From assembly GCA_038850735.1 (NCBI GenBank), contig JAWCLO010000012.1, positions 1-42,698 on the forward strand: a stretch of DNA of 42,698 bases, in the 5' to 3' direction. Shown one piece after another: positions 17,029 to 25,049 of this stretch; position 1 is the first letter of the stretch, and every line of letters starts with the position of its first letter. Under the pieces are notes generated by a model, which was not told the DNA's origin, made no database searches, and saw only the letters and a list, made by a program, of their open reading frames with translations. The position numbers and the translations under genes were made by a program. Source of the stretch: Methanomassiliicoccales archaeon (GTDB lineage: Archaea > Thermoplasmatota > Thermoplasmata > Methanomassiliicoccales > JACIVX01).

Positions 17029-18186
17029 ATGATCAAAAGGGTTTACTTCGACAACAGTGCAACGACTAGAATGGATGATAGGGTACTAGAGGCAATGTTT
17101 CCATTTTTTTGCGAAAAGTTCGGAAACCCCTCAAGTTTGCATTCTTACGGTAGAGATGCGGATGATGCGATTGAGGAAGCTAGAGAGATCATCAGTGAGT
17201 CACTAGGAGCCACGTCGAGGGAGATAGTATTCACATCAAGTGGCACTGAATCGGACAATCTCGCAATAAAAGGGGTGGCTTTTGCTAATCGAAAACAAGG
17301 AAATCATATCATCACGAGTTCAATTGAACATCATGCCGTGCTACATACATGTCAGTACTTGGAATCGTGTGGGTTCAGAATAACATATCTTCCAGTTGGC
17401 AATAATGGGTTAGTCTGTGAAGAGCACCTGAAAGAAGCAATTGATCGTGAGACGATTCTTGTTTCAATAATGGCAGCTAATAATGAAATTGGCACTATTC
17501 AGAAAATTAGAGCTTTTGGAGAAATAGCGCACGACTATGGTGCGCTTTTTCATACAGATGCAGTTCAAGCTTTCCTGAAGATTCCATTAAACGTCCAAAG
17601 GGATGAATTTGACCTCCTTTCGATCTCTTCACACAAGATTCATGGTCCGAAGGGGGTAGGAGCGCTCATGGTCAAGAAGGGTGTGAAAATAGAGCCACTA
17701 CTTCATGGAGGAGGCCATGAAAGGGGTTTGCGTTCATCCACTGAAAACGTAAGCGGCATTGTTGGGTTTGGTAAAGCCGTAGAAATAGGACTAGAAAGCA
17801 TGAGCGCTGATGTAGAAAAAATGAAATCAATGAGAGAACGCATTATAGAAGGGGTTCTTTCTGAAGTCAGCGGCTCACATCTGAACGGTCACAGGTACAA
17901 GAGATTGTGCAATAATGTCAATCTGAGATTTGATTTCACTGAGGGTGAAGCACTAGTATTAGAACTGGATGCGAAAGGGATTGCGACCTCAACAGGATCA
18001 GCGTGTTCTACAAGAGATCCTCGCCCTTCACATGTACTCATCGCGTGCGGATTGAGACCTGAAGAAGCAAGATCTTCTCTTAGAGTAAGTCTAAGTAGGA
18101 TGAATACCCACGACGAAGTTGATTACTTCCTTGAAGTCATGCCAGAAGTTGTTGAAAAAGTGCGTATGGTTTCACACGCAAAATAG
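17029..18186 (+). CDS. nifS: Cysteine desulfurase (NifS/IscS family)
   Basis: 385 aa, normal for the class I NifS/IscS family. It has VYFDNSATT at the start, the PLP lysine in SSHKIHGPKG (Lys203), the SIEHHAV and HTDAVQ cofactor-binding segments, and the catalytic cysteine in STGSACST (Cys326). It takes sulfur from cysteine as a persulfide for Fe-S clusters and tRNA thiolation. No IscU-like scaffold is adjacent. The THUMP-less ThiI-like enzyme at 25050 could be one acceptor, which is inference. The ATG at 17029 was chosen from the GAGG spacing and the family N-terminus. Confidence 0.92.
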   Translation: MIKRVYFDNSATTRMDDRVLEAMFPFFCEKFGNPSSLHSYGRDADDAIEEAREIISESLGATSREIVFTSSGTESDNLAIKGVAFANRKQGNHIITSSIEHHAVLHTCQYLESCGFRITYLPVGNNGLVCEEHLKEAIDRETILVSIMAANNEIGTIQKIRAFGEIAHDYGALFHTDAVQAFLKIPLNVQRDEFDLLSISSHKIHGPKGVGALMVKKGVKIEPLLHGGGHERGLRSSTENVSGIVGFGKAVEIGLESMSADVEKMKSMRERIIEGVLSEVSGSHLNGHRYKRLCNNVNLRFDFTEGEALVLELDAKGIATSTGSACSTRDPRPSHVLIACGLRPEEARSSLRVSLSRMNTHDEVDYFLEVMPEVVEKVRMVSHAK

Positions 18187-18847
18187 CTTTTCTGAAAATA
18201 TGAACAAATAAAAATATAGCTGCTTCGAAAAGCTTCTCTTGTAATTTTTAGAATAGAGAAATAGAATACTGCAATTAATTATTTATGGTACTGTGACTGT
18301 TGTTTCTCGATTGCCTGCGCCATACGGACATAAAACAATGAGGTCACACAAAAGAATGAATTAAACGAATGTTGTATAGGGGAGCACATGAACCTGTTTT
18401 CTTTGCATCATGGAAAAGCATGTAAAGATATGATTATCGCTTCTGAAAAGAAGAGTTCTCATGGCAATTCATATAGAAAAATCAAGATAAAAACAACTTC
18501 CCAGTGCTAGAATTTATAGGATAATTAGATTTTGAACGTCCATTTCCTCCATAGAAGACTTAATAAAGTCAAGGGCAAGTGATTGATAGATAAAAACCCC
18601 CTGTTTCAGAAATTCATTTCTCACGACTGTCAAGTAGCCACATGTGAGTGCGCAATGAGAATCCAAGGCAGGGAAAGGATCATTCGTTGGGCAATAGAAC
18701 CAAAAAATTTCCGTTAAGGCTAAAAACGATCGCACTCGTACTATAAGAGTGATTTTTCTTATAGGAAGAATTCGATCTTAGACTTCCCGCTGCTTGCCCG
18801 CGATATTTCTAACACTATTATTTCTAGATTAGGATTAATATGTAGAA
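18187..18847. other. Intergenic, no gene supported
   Basis: This AT-rich interval lies between the desulfurase gene and the end of the minus-strand permease operon. A 73-codon minus-strand frame at 18514-18735 begins with GTG, has no Shine-Dalgarno and no recognisable family; it was left out. A small repeat of the sequence around GCTTCGAAAAGCTT near 18220-18235, just after the desulfurase stop, might be a weak hairpin. Confidence 0.35.
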
Positions 18848-19267
18848 TCACTCAGTGTTCCGGGATATTGAAATTGCTCTTGATGGCATTGGAAGCAGAC
18901 TAATAACATGTTTTGAAACATGTTCAATATCCTTCTCTACAAAGGCGTTTAGATCGTATGATTTCTTTATCCCAAGATCCGTAATCACTACATGTTTCGT
19001 TGGCACTAACCCATGATGCTCAAAGGATTTCTTCCCACACGCTAATTGACACCCATCAACAACAATAGTGAATTCTGCATTTTCTGCGGATTTTACTATT
19101 CCACTCACGTGCCCTCCAATGCCAGCAATGCATGCCATTCGGGCCTTTCCCTCGGTCGCTAATCTTTTGGCCACCTCGTTCGCAATCTGTCCGACATTCG
19201 ACCCGCCTGAACAAGGATAAATAAGGACTGCACCACCACAGAGACACGCACCCTTATCTTGAGACAT
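18848..19267 (-). CDS. DGC-domain putative zinc-binding protein (second copy)
   Basis: 139 aa. YPCSGGSNVGQIANEVAKRL and VVDGCQLACGKKSF give the DGC signature. An N-terminal CLCGG adds two cysteines not present in the paralogue at 15928-16335. It is the last gene of a four-gene operon: ArsP-like permease, 86-aa protein, redox-active disulfide protein, then this. The context suggests a role in metal or metalloid binding or delivery; no enzymatic role is known. Spacing to the preceding gene is 13 bases. Confidence 0.82.
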   Translation of the reverse strand: MSQDKGACLCGGAVLIYPCSGGSNVGQIANEVAKRLATEGKARMACIAGIGGHVSGIVKSAENAEFTIVVDGCQLACGKKSFEHHGLVPTKHVVITDLGIKKSYDLNAFVEKDIEHVSKHVISLLPMPSRAISISRNTE

Positions 19268-19280
19268 TTATTACCCCCTT

Positions 19281-19520
19281 TCATAATGCTGACTTAATCA
19301 TTGATTTGATTTCATCCAACGAAGGCACCCTACCGACAGCCCTTGCTTCGCCATTAATATAAAGTGCGGGGGTCATCATAATACCCCTTTCTGTAATTTC
19401 GTTCAAATCTTCCACCTTTACCACCTCCGCTACAACTCCCAGCTCTTCAACTGCTTGAAGAACCAATCTCTCTAACCTCTTGCATTTCATGCATCCCATT
19501 CCCAGTACCTCTATCTTCAC
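19281..19520 (-). CDS. Small redox-active disulfide protein (thioredoxin-like fold)
   Basis: 79 aa. C-x-x-C in GMGCMKCKRLE (Cys10, Cys13), then a MTPALYINGE cis-proline loop, match the redox-active disulfide protein 2 family (TIGR00412-like). It is typically found beside ArsP-type permeases, as here. It probably reduces or hands over a thiol-bound ion in the cytosol; the substrate is unknown. It sits in the permease operon, four bases after the 86-aa gene. Confidence 0.88.
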   Translation of the reverse strand: MKIEVLGMGCMKCKRLERLVLQAVEELGVVAEVVKVEDLNEITERGIMMTPALYINGEARAVGRVPSLDEIKSMIKSAL

Positions 19521-19524
19521 AAAA

Positions 19525-19785
19525 TCACCTCCTCTCCCTTTTCTTGAAATATTCCTTCAATAGCGCAGCTTCGTACTCCTTTTCAGCATCAGATGGCACA
19601 TAGTTATAGATTCTCACTCGCTTCAGTAGTTCCTTTCTGAGAGCGTTTTCCTCTTCGATGCCTAACTTCACAACTTGATCTATGACTTCGTCGAGTTGGC
19701 TGATGCCTATCAAGCAACCGCCGATGTCAATCTTTCTCACATTTCTCGCAGATGATTCGGGACAACATGTTCTTTTCTCTGCCAT
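19525..19785 (-). CDS. Small hypothetical protein in the permease operon
   Basis: 86 aa. A CC pair at residues 7-8 and a single Cys in GGCLIGIS precede a long helix and a very basic tail (KKRERR). No family is recognised with confidence. Its fixed place between the permease and the disulfide protein, with gaps of three and four bases, suggests an accessory subunit or metallochaperone for the transporter. Confidence 0.75.
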   Translation of the reverse strand: MAEKRTCCPESSARNVRKIDIGGCLIGISQLDEVIDQVVKLGIEEENALRKELLKRVRIYNYVPSDAEKEYEAALLKEYFKKRERR

Positions 19786-19788
19786 ACT

Positions 19789-20856
19789 TTATCCCACTAT
19801 CATTCCATAGATGAAACCTGCAAGTGCAGACAAGATTACAACAGTAAACCAATATATCGTGGTTTTTTTCGCACCCATGATCCTATACAAAACTGCAATA
19901 GATGGAAGACTAGTTGTTGGACCGCTCAATAAGAGGCTCAATGCTGGACCAGCAGCCATGACACCGCTTGAATAGCCAAAAGTGGTCCCAATGATAGGCA
20001 CTTCAAGAAGCGTTGGCATATAGAGAATTGCACCTATGAATGATGCTAATAGATTTGAAGATATGGAATTGTTGCCGAGATATGGCCTGAACATCTCTGG
20101 TGGTAGGAAATATGCAATTATACCAACAATAAAAGTCCCTGCGATAAGAATCGGAAAAATCTTCTTTGTCAAATCCCACGTTTCATAAGCCCAATTGGTG
20201 ACTTCATCTCGTTCGAAGTAGTATATCAGAAGTGCGGCGATAACAACCGTCAGTAAATAAACTGTCGCGAGTTTTAACACCCAATCAATTTTGGATGCAG
20301 CAATGATCAAAATCAATATGAGAATGACAAAGAACATCGCGGACGCCCATCTTGGTCTAGAATTTGCCGAGGACGCCGGCAAAAATTCCTTCTTTTCTTG
20401 TATTAGAGAGACATCGTGACGCTTAAAAATTGTCGCCATTATTAACCCAACGATTATGGACAGGGCAACAGCACTTGCAGCCCTTGCAAACCCCAGATCA
20501 TATCCGAGAACTTGGGCGGTGTAAACGATTGCAAGGATATTAATGCCAGGTCCAGCGAATAGAAATGTAATCGCCGGCCCTATGCCACTTCCTTTTCTAT
20601 ATATTCCTGCAAACAAGGGCAGAATGGTACAGCTACAAACCGCCAAAACAGCTCCGGAAACTGATGCTACTGAGTATGACTTGTATCTTTTTACGGTAGG
20701 ACCAAAATATCTCAATATGGCATCTTTTTTTACAAATGCAGCAATTGCGCCAGCAATAAAAAATGCTGGAATAAGACAAGTAAGGGTGTGCTCGGAAAGA
20801 TAGTTCATCACGTTGCTTAAACCAGCGATAAGCGCATCAACCAATGGATTCGCCAT
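19789..20856 (-). CDS. ArsP/UPF0718-type permease
   Basis: 355 aa with about eight to ten transmembrane helices. Two half-repeats are visible: the first with VCSCTILPLFAGIYRKGSG (Cys74, Cys76) followed by LFAGPGINILAI, the second with MPTLLEVPIIG and LLSGPTTSLPS. This is the DUF318/COG0701 permease family, which includes ArsP (organoarsenical efflux) and metal exporters. The substrate is likely a thiol-reactive metal or metalloid, given the CSC motif and the divergent ACR3 gene. It is the first gene of a four-gene operon. The ATG at 20856 lies 10 bases from a TTTCAA-N6-TTGAAA palindrome. Confidence 0.88.
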   Translation of the reverse strand: MANPLVDALIAGLSNVMNYLSEHTLTCLIPAFFIAGAIAAFVKKDAILRYFGPTVKRYKSYSVASVSGAVLAVCSCTILPLFAGIYRKGSGIGPAITFLFAGPGINILAIVYTAQVLGYDLGFARAASAVALSIIVGLIMATIFKRHDVSLIQEKKEFLPASSANSRPRWASAMFFVILILILIIAASKIDWVLKLATVYLLTVVIAALLIYYFERDEVTNWAYETWDLTKKIFPILIAGTFIVGIIAYFLPPEMFRPYLGNNSISSNLLASFIGAILYMPTLLEVPIIGTTFGYSSGVMAAGPALSLLLSGPTTSLPSIAVLYRIMGAKKTTIYWFTVVILSALAGFIYGMIVG

Positions 20857-20866
20857 GATCTTACCA

Positions 20867-20884
20867 TTTCAACTTTTTTTGAAA
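20867..20884. promoter_or_regulatory. Operator candidate of the permease operon
   Basis: TTTCAA-CTTTTT-TTGAAA, a perfect 6-base inverted repeat 10 bases before the permease ATG. A TATA-like TTAATAAA on the minus strand near 20897-20905 would place the transcription start inside the palindrome, a position suited to repression. Confidence 0.6.
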
Positions 20885-21199
20885 GTATCCACGTTGTTTA
20901 TTAATGTTTCGCCGAATGACGTGCCTACGACCGAATCAATTGCAGAATCATCTGCGAGAACTTGATCTACATTTACTCTTTGAGTTACCAGACGGATTGT
21001 ACTAATTACGAGCCAGTCGCGATTATCAATCCTTCAAGCGAATTTTGCAGTAAATAATGTAAGAAGCAGCATTCCGCCGTTCAAACTATTGCATTATTCA
21101 ATCTGATCAAATTAAACAACAAGCGCATTTGGAACCCATTATGCTTTTTTGCATAACAATCGATCCCATCAATAATAAGATCGTCCTTTCTGCAAAGCA

Positions 21200-21207
21200 T
21201 TTAAATA
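21200..21207 (+). promoter_or_regulatory. TATA box of the ACR3 gene
   Basis: TTTAAATA on the plus strand. The expected transcription start, about 27 bases on, falls inside the palindrome at 21218-21242, giving a leader of about 60 bases before the ATG at 21295. Confidence 0.55.
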
Positions 21208-21217
21208 GTGTAAATGA

Positions 21218-21242
21218 TTTTCAATTTTTTTGAAATTGAAAA
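21218..21242. promoter_or_regulatory. Operator candidate of the ACR3 gene
   Basis: A 10-base perfect inverted repeat, TTTTCAATTT and AAATTGAAAA, with a 5-base spacer. It contains the same TTTCAA-N5-TTGAAA core (21219-21235) as the site at 13878 and nearly the same as the site at 20867. It overlaps the predicted transcription start. Confidence 0.65.
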
Positions 21243-21294
21243 AGAATTGATATAACCGTTCATTGAACGAATGAAGGAACTAGGTGGAAAAATT

Positions 21295-22383
21295 ATGCCA
21301 GAACAGATTTCAAAGAAGCTTTCATTTCTGGACAGGTTCCTAACATTATGGATATTTTTAGCGATGTTCATTGGTGTAGCTTTGGGAGCAATATTTCCTG
21401 CTGTAGCCGATGTTCTCAATTCGATGAGTATAGGCACGACTTCAATTCCAATCGCAATTGGTCTGATCCTAATGATGTATCCACCACTTGCAAAAGTTAA
21501 GTACGAAGAATTATCAAAGTTGACCAAAATGCCAGAATCTAAATTAATGTTCGGAACCTCTATTGCACTGAATTACTTGGTCGGGCCTTTCTTGATGTTC
21601 ACGCTTGCTTGGATATTCCTTCCAGATCTGCCTGAATACAGAATTGGATTAATTTTAACAGGTTTAGCTCGATGTATTGCCATGGTTCTTGTATGGAATC
21701 AGCTGGCTGAGGGGGATTCAGAGTACGCTGCAATACTTGTGGCCATCAATTCAATTTTCCAGATCATCATGTACTCTTTCTATGCTTACTTCATGATATT
21801 CGTGCTTTCGGAATTTATAGCACCAGGATCTGGAGTTGCAGTTAATATATCGATTTGGGAAGTTGCGCAGTCCGTTCTCATTTATTTAGGGATTCCTTTT
21901 CTTGCAGGGATCATTACACGTTATGCGCTGCTTCCGAGAAAAGGGGCCGAATGGTATGACAAGAAATTCATACCCAAGCTCGGTAAAGTTTCCCTGCTTG
22001 CGCTTCTTTTCACAATAGTGGTTATGTTCTCACTAAAGGGAGAATACATAATTCAGCTCCCGCTCGATGTAATGAGAATTGCAATTCCACTAATCCTCTA
22101 CTTCACAATAATGTTCTTACTTTCGTTCCGACTGTCCATCAAACTCAAATTCGACTATCCACATGCAACTGCTCAGAGTTTCACTGCTGCCAGCAACAAT
22201 TTTGAACTTGCAATTGCTGTTGCCATTGCAATCTTTGGAATTGGATCTGGCGTAGCCTTTGCTACTGTAATAGGTCCTCTTGTTGAGGTACCTGTACTAA
22301 TAAGTCTAGTAAATGTTGCATTTTGGATAAGAAAGAGGTATTATGACTCAAATGGAAAAGTTAAGGTAACTTCCCCAGCATGA
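21295..22383 (+). CDS. acr3: ACR3 family arsenite efflux permease
   Basis: 362 aa from the ATG at 21295, with ten predicted transmembrane helices. ACR3 hallmarks are [14 protein letters not shown] at the start, [18 protein letters not shown] with the conserved cysteine (Cys127), and [18 protein letters not shown] near the end. It exports As(III), and in some members Sb(III), driven by the proton gradient. An in-frame ATG at 21271 exists, but GGTGG seven bases before 21295 and the family N-terminus favour the shorter form. No ArsR or ArsC is visible. It is divergent from the ArsP-like permease operon, and both promoters share a palindrome. Confidence 0.92.
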   Translation: MPEQISKKLSFLDRFLTLWIFLAMFIGVALGAIFPAVADVLNSMSIGTTSIPIAIGLILMMYPPLAKVKYEELSKLTKMPESKLMFGTSIALNYLVGPFLMFTLAWIFLPDLPEYRIGLILTGLARCIAMVLVWNQLAEGDSEYAAILVAINSIFQIIMYSFYAYFMIFVLSEFIAPGSGVAVNISIWEVAQSVLIYLGIPFLAGIITRYALLPRKGAEWYDKKFIPKLGKVSLLALLFTIVVMFSLKGEYIIQLPLDVMRIAIPLILYFTIMFLLSFRLSIKLKFDYPHATAQSFTAASNNFELAIAVAIAIFGIGSGVAFATVIGPLVEVPVLISLVNVAFWIRKRYYDSNGKVKVTSPA

Positions 22384-22694
22384 AATCTGAACATGGGATA
22401 TATGCAAAAATAAATTGATGTTTGATGGATATAGCGACTGCATTATTAATGTGATAGCCTATGTTTCTTTGCGGATAAATAATTGAATTATAGCTCGAAA
22501 TCTGGCAATACCGCCTGTGACGTATTCCCTCTATCGAAAAAGAATCCTATATAAGGTTACCATTCGAATAATCATATGTTAAGTACACGCTCGTTTAGCG
22601 GTTTTCTATTCGATAAGTCGACACTTTTGCGGCCGAACTAGAAAAACATAAATTTCTGCAGGCCGAATATCTGCACAGGAGGGAGGATCGTTAG
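22384..22694. other. Intergenic with the promoter of the Lrp/AsnC gene
   Basis: No gene. TATATAAG at 22548-22555 is a good TATA box and would start a transcript near 22578, leaving a leader of about 115 bases. GGGAGG at 22681-22686 is the ribosome binding site. No TTTCAA/TTGAAA palindrome occurs here. Confidence 0.45.
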
Positions 22695-23141
22695 GTGGTG
22701 GTCATTGACGAGATGAATCGCAAGATAATCAAGCTTCTTGCGACTGACGGAAAGATTACCTATAATGAAATTGCGTCGAGGATGCGCAGATCGCCATCAA
22801 CGATCAGAGACAGGATAAAGAGACTTGAAGATAATTCGATTATATTGGGATATGCAGCTATAGTAAATTGCGAACAAATGGGAATGAATACCGATGCTGT
22901 AGTGTTCGCAAATGCAGGAAAGAATGTGACGAGTCAGGATCTTGCAAGACTAAAGAATGTTCCCGGCGTAACAGAAGTGCTGTTTGTAAGCGGTGAGAGG
23001 ACTATCATGATTCGGTTGCATGCCCAGGATAATAAAACACTAAATGAGATATTAACCAAACACATCGCTCCGCTAGGTCTATTCGACATTGAAGTTCAGA
23101 TCGTCCTGGAATCAGTTATGAGATTTCCAGGTATCTGGTAG
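22695..23141 (+). CDS. Lrp/AsnC family transcriptional regulator
   Basis: 148 aa. An N-terminal helix-turn-helix (about 1-55, with EIASRMRRSPSTIRDRIKRL) and a C-terminal RAM domain (about 65-140) give the standard Lrp/AsnC layout. Members form dimers and octamers and bind palindromes with AT-rich centres, often responding to amino acids. The start is GTG at 22695, eight bases after GGGAGG; GTG at 22698 is also possible. It lies downstream of acr3 on the same strand with its own TATA box. It is a candidate reader of the TTTCAA-N5-TTGAAA sites in this window, which is inference. Confidence 0.88.
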   Translation: MVVIDEMNRKIIKLLATDGKITYNEIASRMRRSPSTIRDRIKRLEDNSIILGYAAIVNCEQMGMNTDAVVFANAGKNVTSQDLARLKNVPGVTEVLFVSGERTIMIRLHAQDNKTLNEILTKHIAPLGLFDIEVQIVLESVMRFPGIW

Positions 23142-23468
23142 GATTCGACTTGATGTTTTTTTTGTAAGAGTAAGCTTGGCTTGAATCGATCGATGATTCG
23201 TATAGGCGGAAAGACAATAGATCATTCGTTCATATTTGATGCCGTAGATCACCACCAATATGGTAGAGTGAAAAATGATAATATGGGAAAAGGAAAGATC
23301 TCTCGACAAAAAAGGGATATCCACACCTTCATTTGATTAGAATGTATTTCGGAAAGCAGAATACGAAAGCAGAAATTTGAAAGCTTATTACGGAAAATGC
23401 AGGACTACATATGACCACGGAAAACGTTCATAATCAACAGCGTCCTGATCGTGGGTGGTTAGACAAAT
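23142..23468. other. Intergenic between the Lrp regulator and the methyltransferase
   Basis: It contains the poly-T terminator at 23156-23163. An open plus-strand frame from 23411 is out of frame with the methyltransferase and has no homology. GGTGG about ten bases before 23469 serves the methyltransferase start. Confidence 0.4.
23156..23163 (+). terminator. Poly-T terminator of the Lrp/AsnC gene
   Basis: Eight T bases about 15 bases after the TAG stop. In archaea, oligo-T runs on the coding strand are the usual intrinsic terminators. Confidence 0.5.
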
Positions 23469-24065
23469 ATGAAAAAAAAGAAGCTAGAGATGATTTTACA
23501 GAATCTCCCGCCCCTTGCACATCCAAAACCACATCTGGAGCAGTATACAACACCAGCTCCCATTGCTGCAGAAATTCTTTATCTGGCGTATGCCAAAGGG
23601 GACATACAGGACAAGATTGTCGTCGACTTGGGATGTGGAAATGGAATATTTACAATTGGAGCTTCTTTATTGGGATCAAGAATGGCTATAGGCGTTGATG
23701 CAGATCCCATGGCAATCAGAGTGGCGAAGGTAAATGCAGAGCGAGTCAAATGCGATGCTGAGTTCATACTTGCAATCTTGCCTTTCTTTCACGTGCGAGC
23801 AGATACTGTAATTCAGAATCCGCCATTCGGCGCCCAGAAGAAAGGCGCTGACCGACCCTTCCTGGCCACAGCCATGAATATTGCAGATGTTGTGTATTCT
23901 ATGCACTTATATGAAACAGCCGACTTCGTTACAACGTTCGTAAGGGAGAGAGGTTGGAAGATCACATTTCAGAAGGTTTATAAATTCGAGATACCGTGGA
24001 TGTTTAGTTTCCACAAAAAAGAGAAAAAGGAGTTTAAAGTTCTTCTGATGCGCATTGCGAAGTAA
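23469..24065 (+). CDS. METTL5-like RNA N6-adenine methyltransferase (COG2263)
   Basis: 198 aa, one Rossmann methyltransferase domain. The SAM-binding VVDLGCGNG is at 51-59, and the catalytic NPPFG at 117-121 is the motif of adenine or glutamine N-methylation. The LEQYTTPAPIAAEIL start is characteristic of archaeal COG2263 proteins, relatives of human METTL5, which methylates 18S rRNA. The probable target is a single adenine in small-subunit rRNA. It is followed after 11 bases by csl4, a pairing that fits RNA metabolism. Confidence 0.88.
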   Translation: MKKKKLEMILQNLPPLAHPKPHLEQYTTPAPIAAEILYLAYAKGDIQDKIVVDLGCGNGIFTIGASLLGSRMAIGVDADPMAIRVAKVNAERVKCDAEFILAILPFFHVRADTVIQNPPFGAQKKGADRPFLATAMNIADVVYSMHLYETADFVTTFVRERGWKITFQKVYKFEIPWMFSFHKKEKKEFKVLLMRIAK

Positions 24066-24076
24066 GGTGATAATTG

Positions 24077-24637
24077 ATGAAAGTCAAGAAGTGCGTATTT
24101 CCAGGCGATGAAGTAGCCGTTGTTGAAGAATTTATCCCTGGCGAGGGCACCTATGAAATAGACGGAAAGATTTATTCAGCATATTGTGGACACCTAATAC
24201 TTGATCATGAAGAGAAAGTAGCAAAGGTCTCGGCGAGAAACCCGCCATTAACGTTAAAAGTGGGGGACATTGTGTACGCTGAAATAACTGATGTCAAGAG
24301 CACAATGGCAATATGCGAAGTCATTGCTGTTGAAGGAAGAGAACGCAATATTGCTGGTGAAACAAATGCAACGATACACGTGTCTAAAGTCTCTTCAGGA
24401 TATACACAGGACGTCGGAAAAGAGATCAGACCTAGTGATGTAGTGAGGGCAAGGGTTGTTCAAGTCAAACCCTCTCTTCAACTTTCTACGATTGGACACC
24501 ACTTCGGCGTGATTCTTGCATTATGCAGAAAATGTCGGATGCCACTCAAAAAGAGGGATAAAAAGCTCTATTGCGAGCGATGTGAGAGGTTTGAGGATAG
24601 AAAGGTGGCTGACGACTACGGTGAGGTAAGGTTTTGA
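24077..24637 (+). CDS. csl4: Exosome complex RNA-binding subunit Csl4
   Basis: 186 aa. N-terminal domain with FPGDEVAVVEEF and GTYEIDGKIYSA, a central S1 RNA-binding domain (about 58-145), and a C-terminal zinc ribbon (CRKC and CERC) match archaeal Csl4. It forms part of the RNA-binding cap of the exosome, with Rrp41/Rrp42 as the catalytic ring; those genes are not in the window. The ATG at 24077 has GGTGA seven bases upstream; a TTG one codon earlier is in frame but less likely. It sits 11 bases after the METTL5-like gene. Confidence 0.93.
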   Translation: MKVKKCVFPGDEVAVVEEFIPGEGTYEIDGKIYSAYCGHLILDHEEKVAKVSARNPPLTLKVGDIVYAEITDVKSTMAICEVIAVEGRERNIAGETNATIHVSKVSSGYTQDVGKEIRPSDVVRARVVQVKPSLQLSTIGHHFGVILALCRKCRMPLKKRDKKLYCERCERFEDRKVADDYGEVRF

Positions 24638-24752
24638 ACGAGTCAGAAAATTGCCTCGTTCAACTCACGTCAGTAATCAAAAAACATGAGCGGTTATCAT
24701 TATGCAAAAGGATATATCCCCCATCGATGTTAAACAATAACAGGGAGAACGA

Positions 24753-24935
24753 ATGACAAAGACCACAGAAGATCTGGTCCGCGAAATCAACGAGCTAAGA
24801 AACGAGTTGAAACAGATGAAAGAAATTGTCAATATGCTCTTCAGCCTTGTTGTCGAGGCGGAAGAGGATGATATGGACGAATATATAGAATACCCGATGT
24901 TTGGAGGGGTTGAACAGAATAGGCTAAACAATTGA
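24753..24935 (+). CDS. Small coiled-coil protein
   Basis: 60 aa. Residues 5-35 form a heptad-like helix (EDLVREINELRNELKQMKEI), followed by a strongly acidic segment (VEAEEDDMDEY). GGGAG lies five bases before the ATG. No family is recognised; the compact size and helix suggest a dimeric adaptor. Separated from csl4 by 115 bases, it may have its own promoter. Confidence 0.6.
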   Translation: MTKTTEDLVREINELRNELKQMKEIVNMLFSLVVEAEEDDMDEYIEYPMFGGVEQNRLNN

Positions 24936-25049
24936 ATGTGCACACCTTCTTTTTGCTTTCAGATCAGTAGATTGTCCACAGCCCCGCAATGGAATGATCA
25001 TTTGGCGACGTAATCGATAAGCCAGAATAAATGCTTACTAGGTGACAAA

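Noticed and set aside
18514-18735. 73-codon minus-strand frame between the desulfurase and DGC genes
   Set aside because: It starts with GTG with no Shine-Dalgarno, has no recognisable family, and lies in an AT-rich gap; it could be real but there is nothing to support it.
18907-18924. Palindrome ACATGTTT-TG-AAACATGT
   Set aside because: It lies inside the DGC-domain coding region, far from any promoter, and has a different core from the operator sites.
594-23141. TAG read as pyrrolysine
   Set aside because: TAG ends several normal genes here (large surface protein, DUF169 fusion, desulfurase, Lrp regulator) at sensible protein ends, so there is no sign of suppression.
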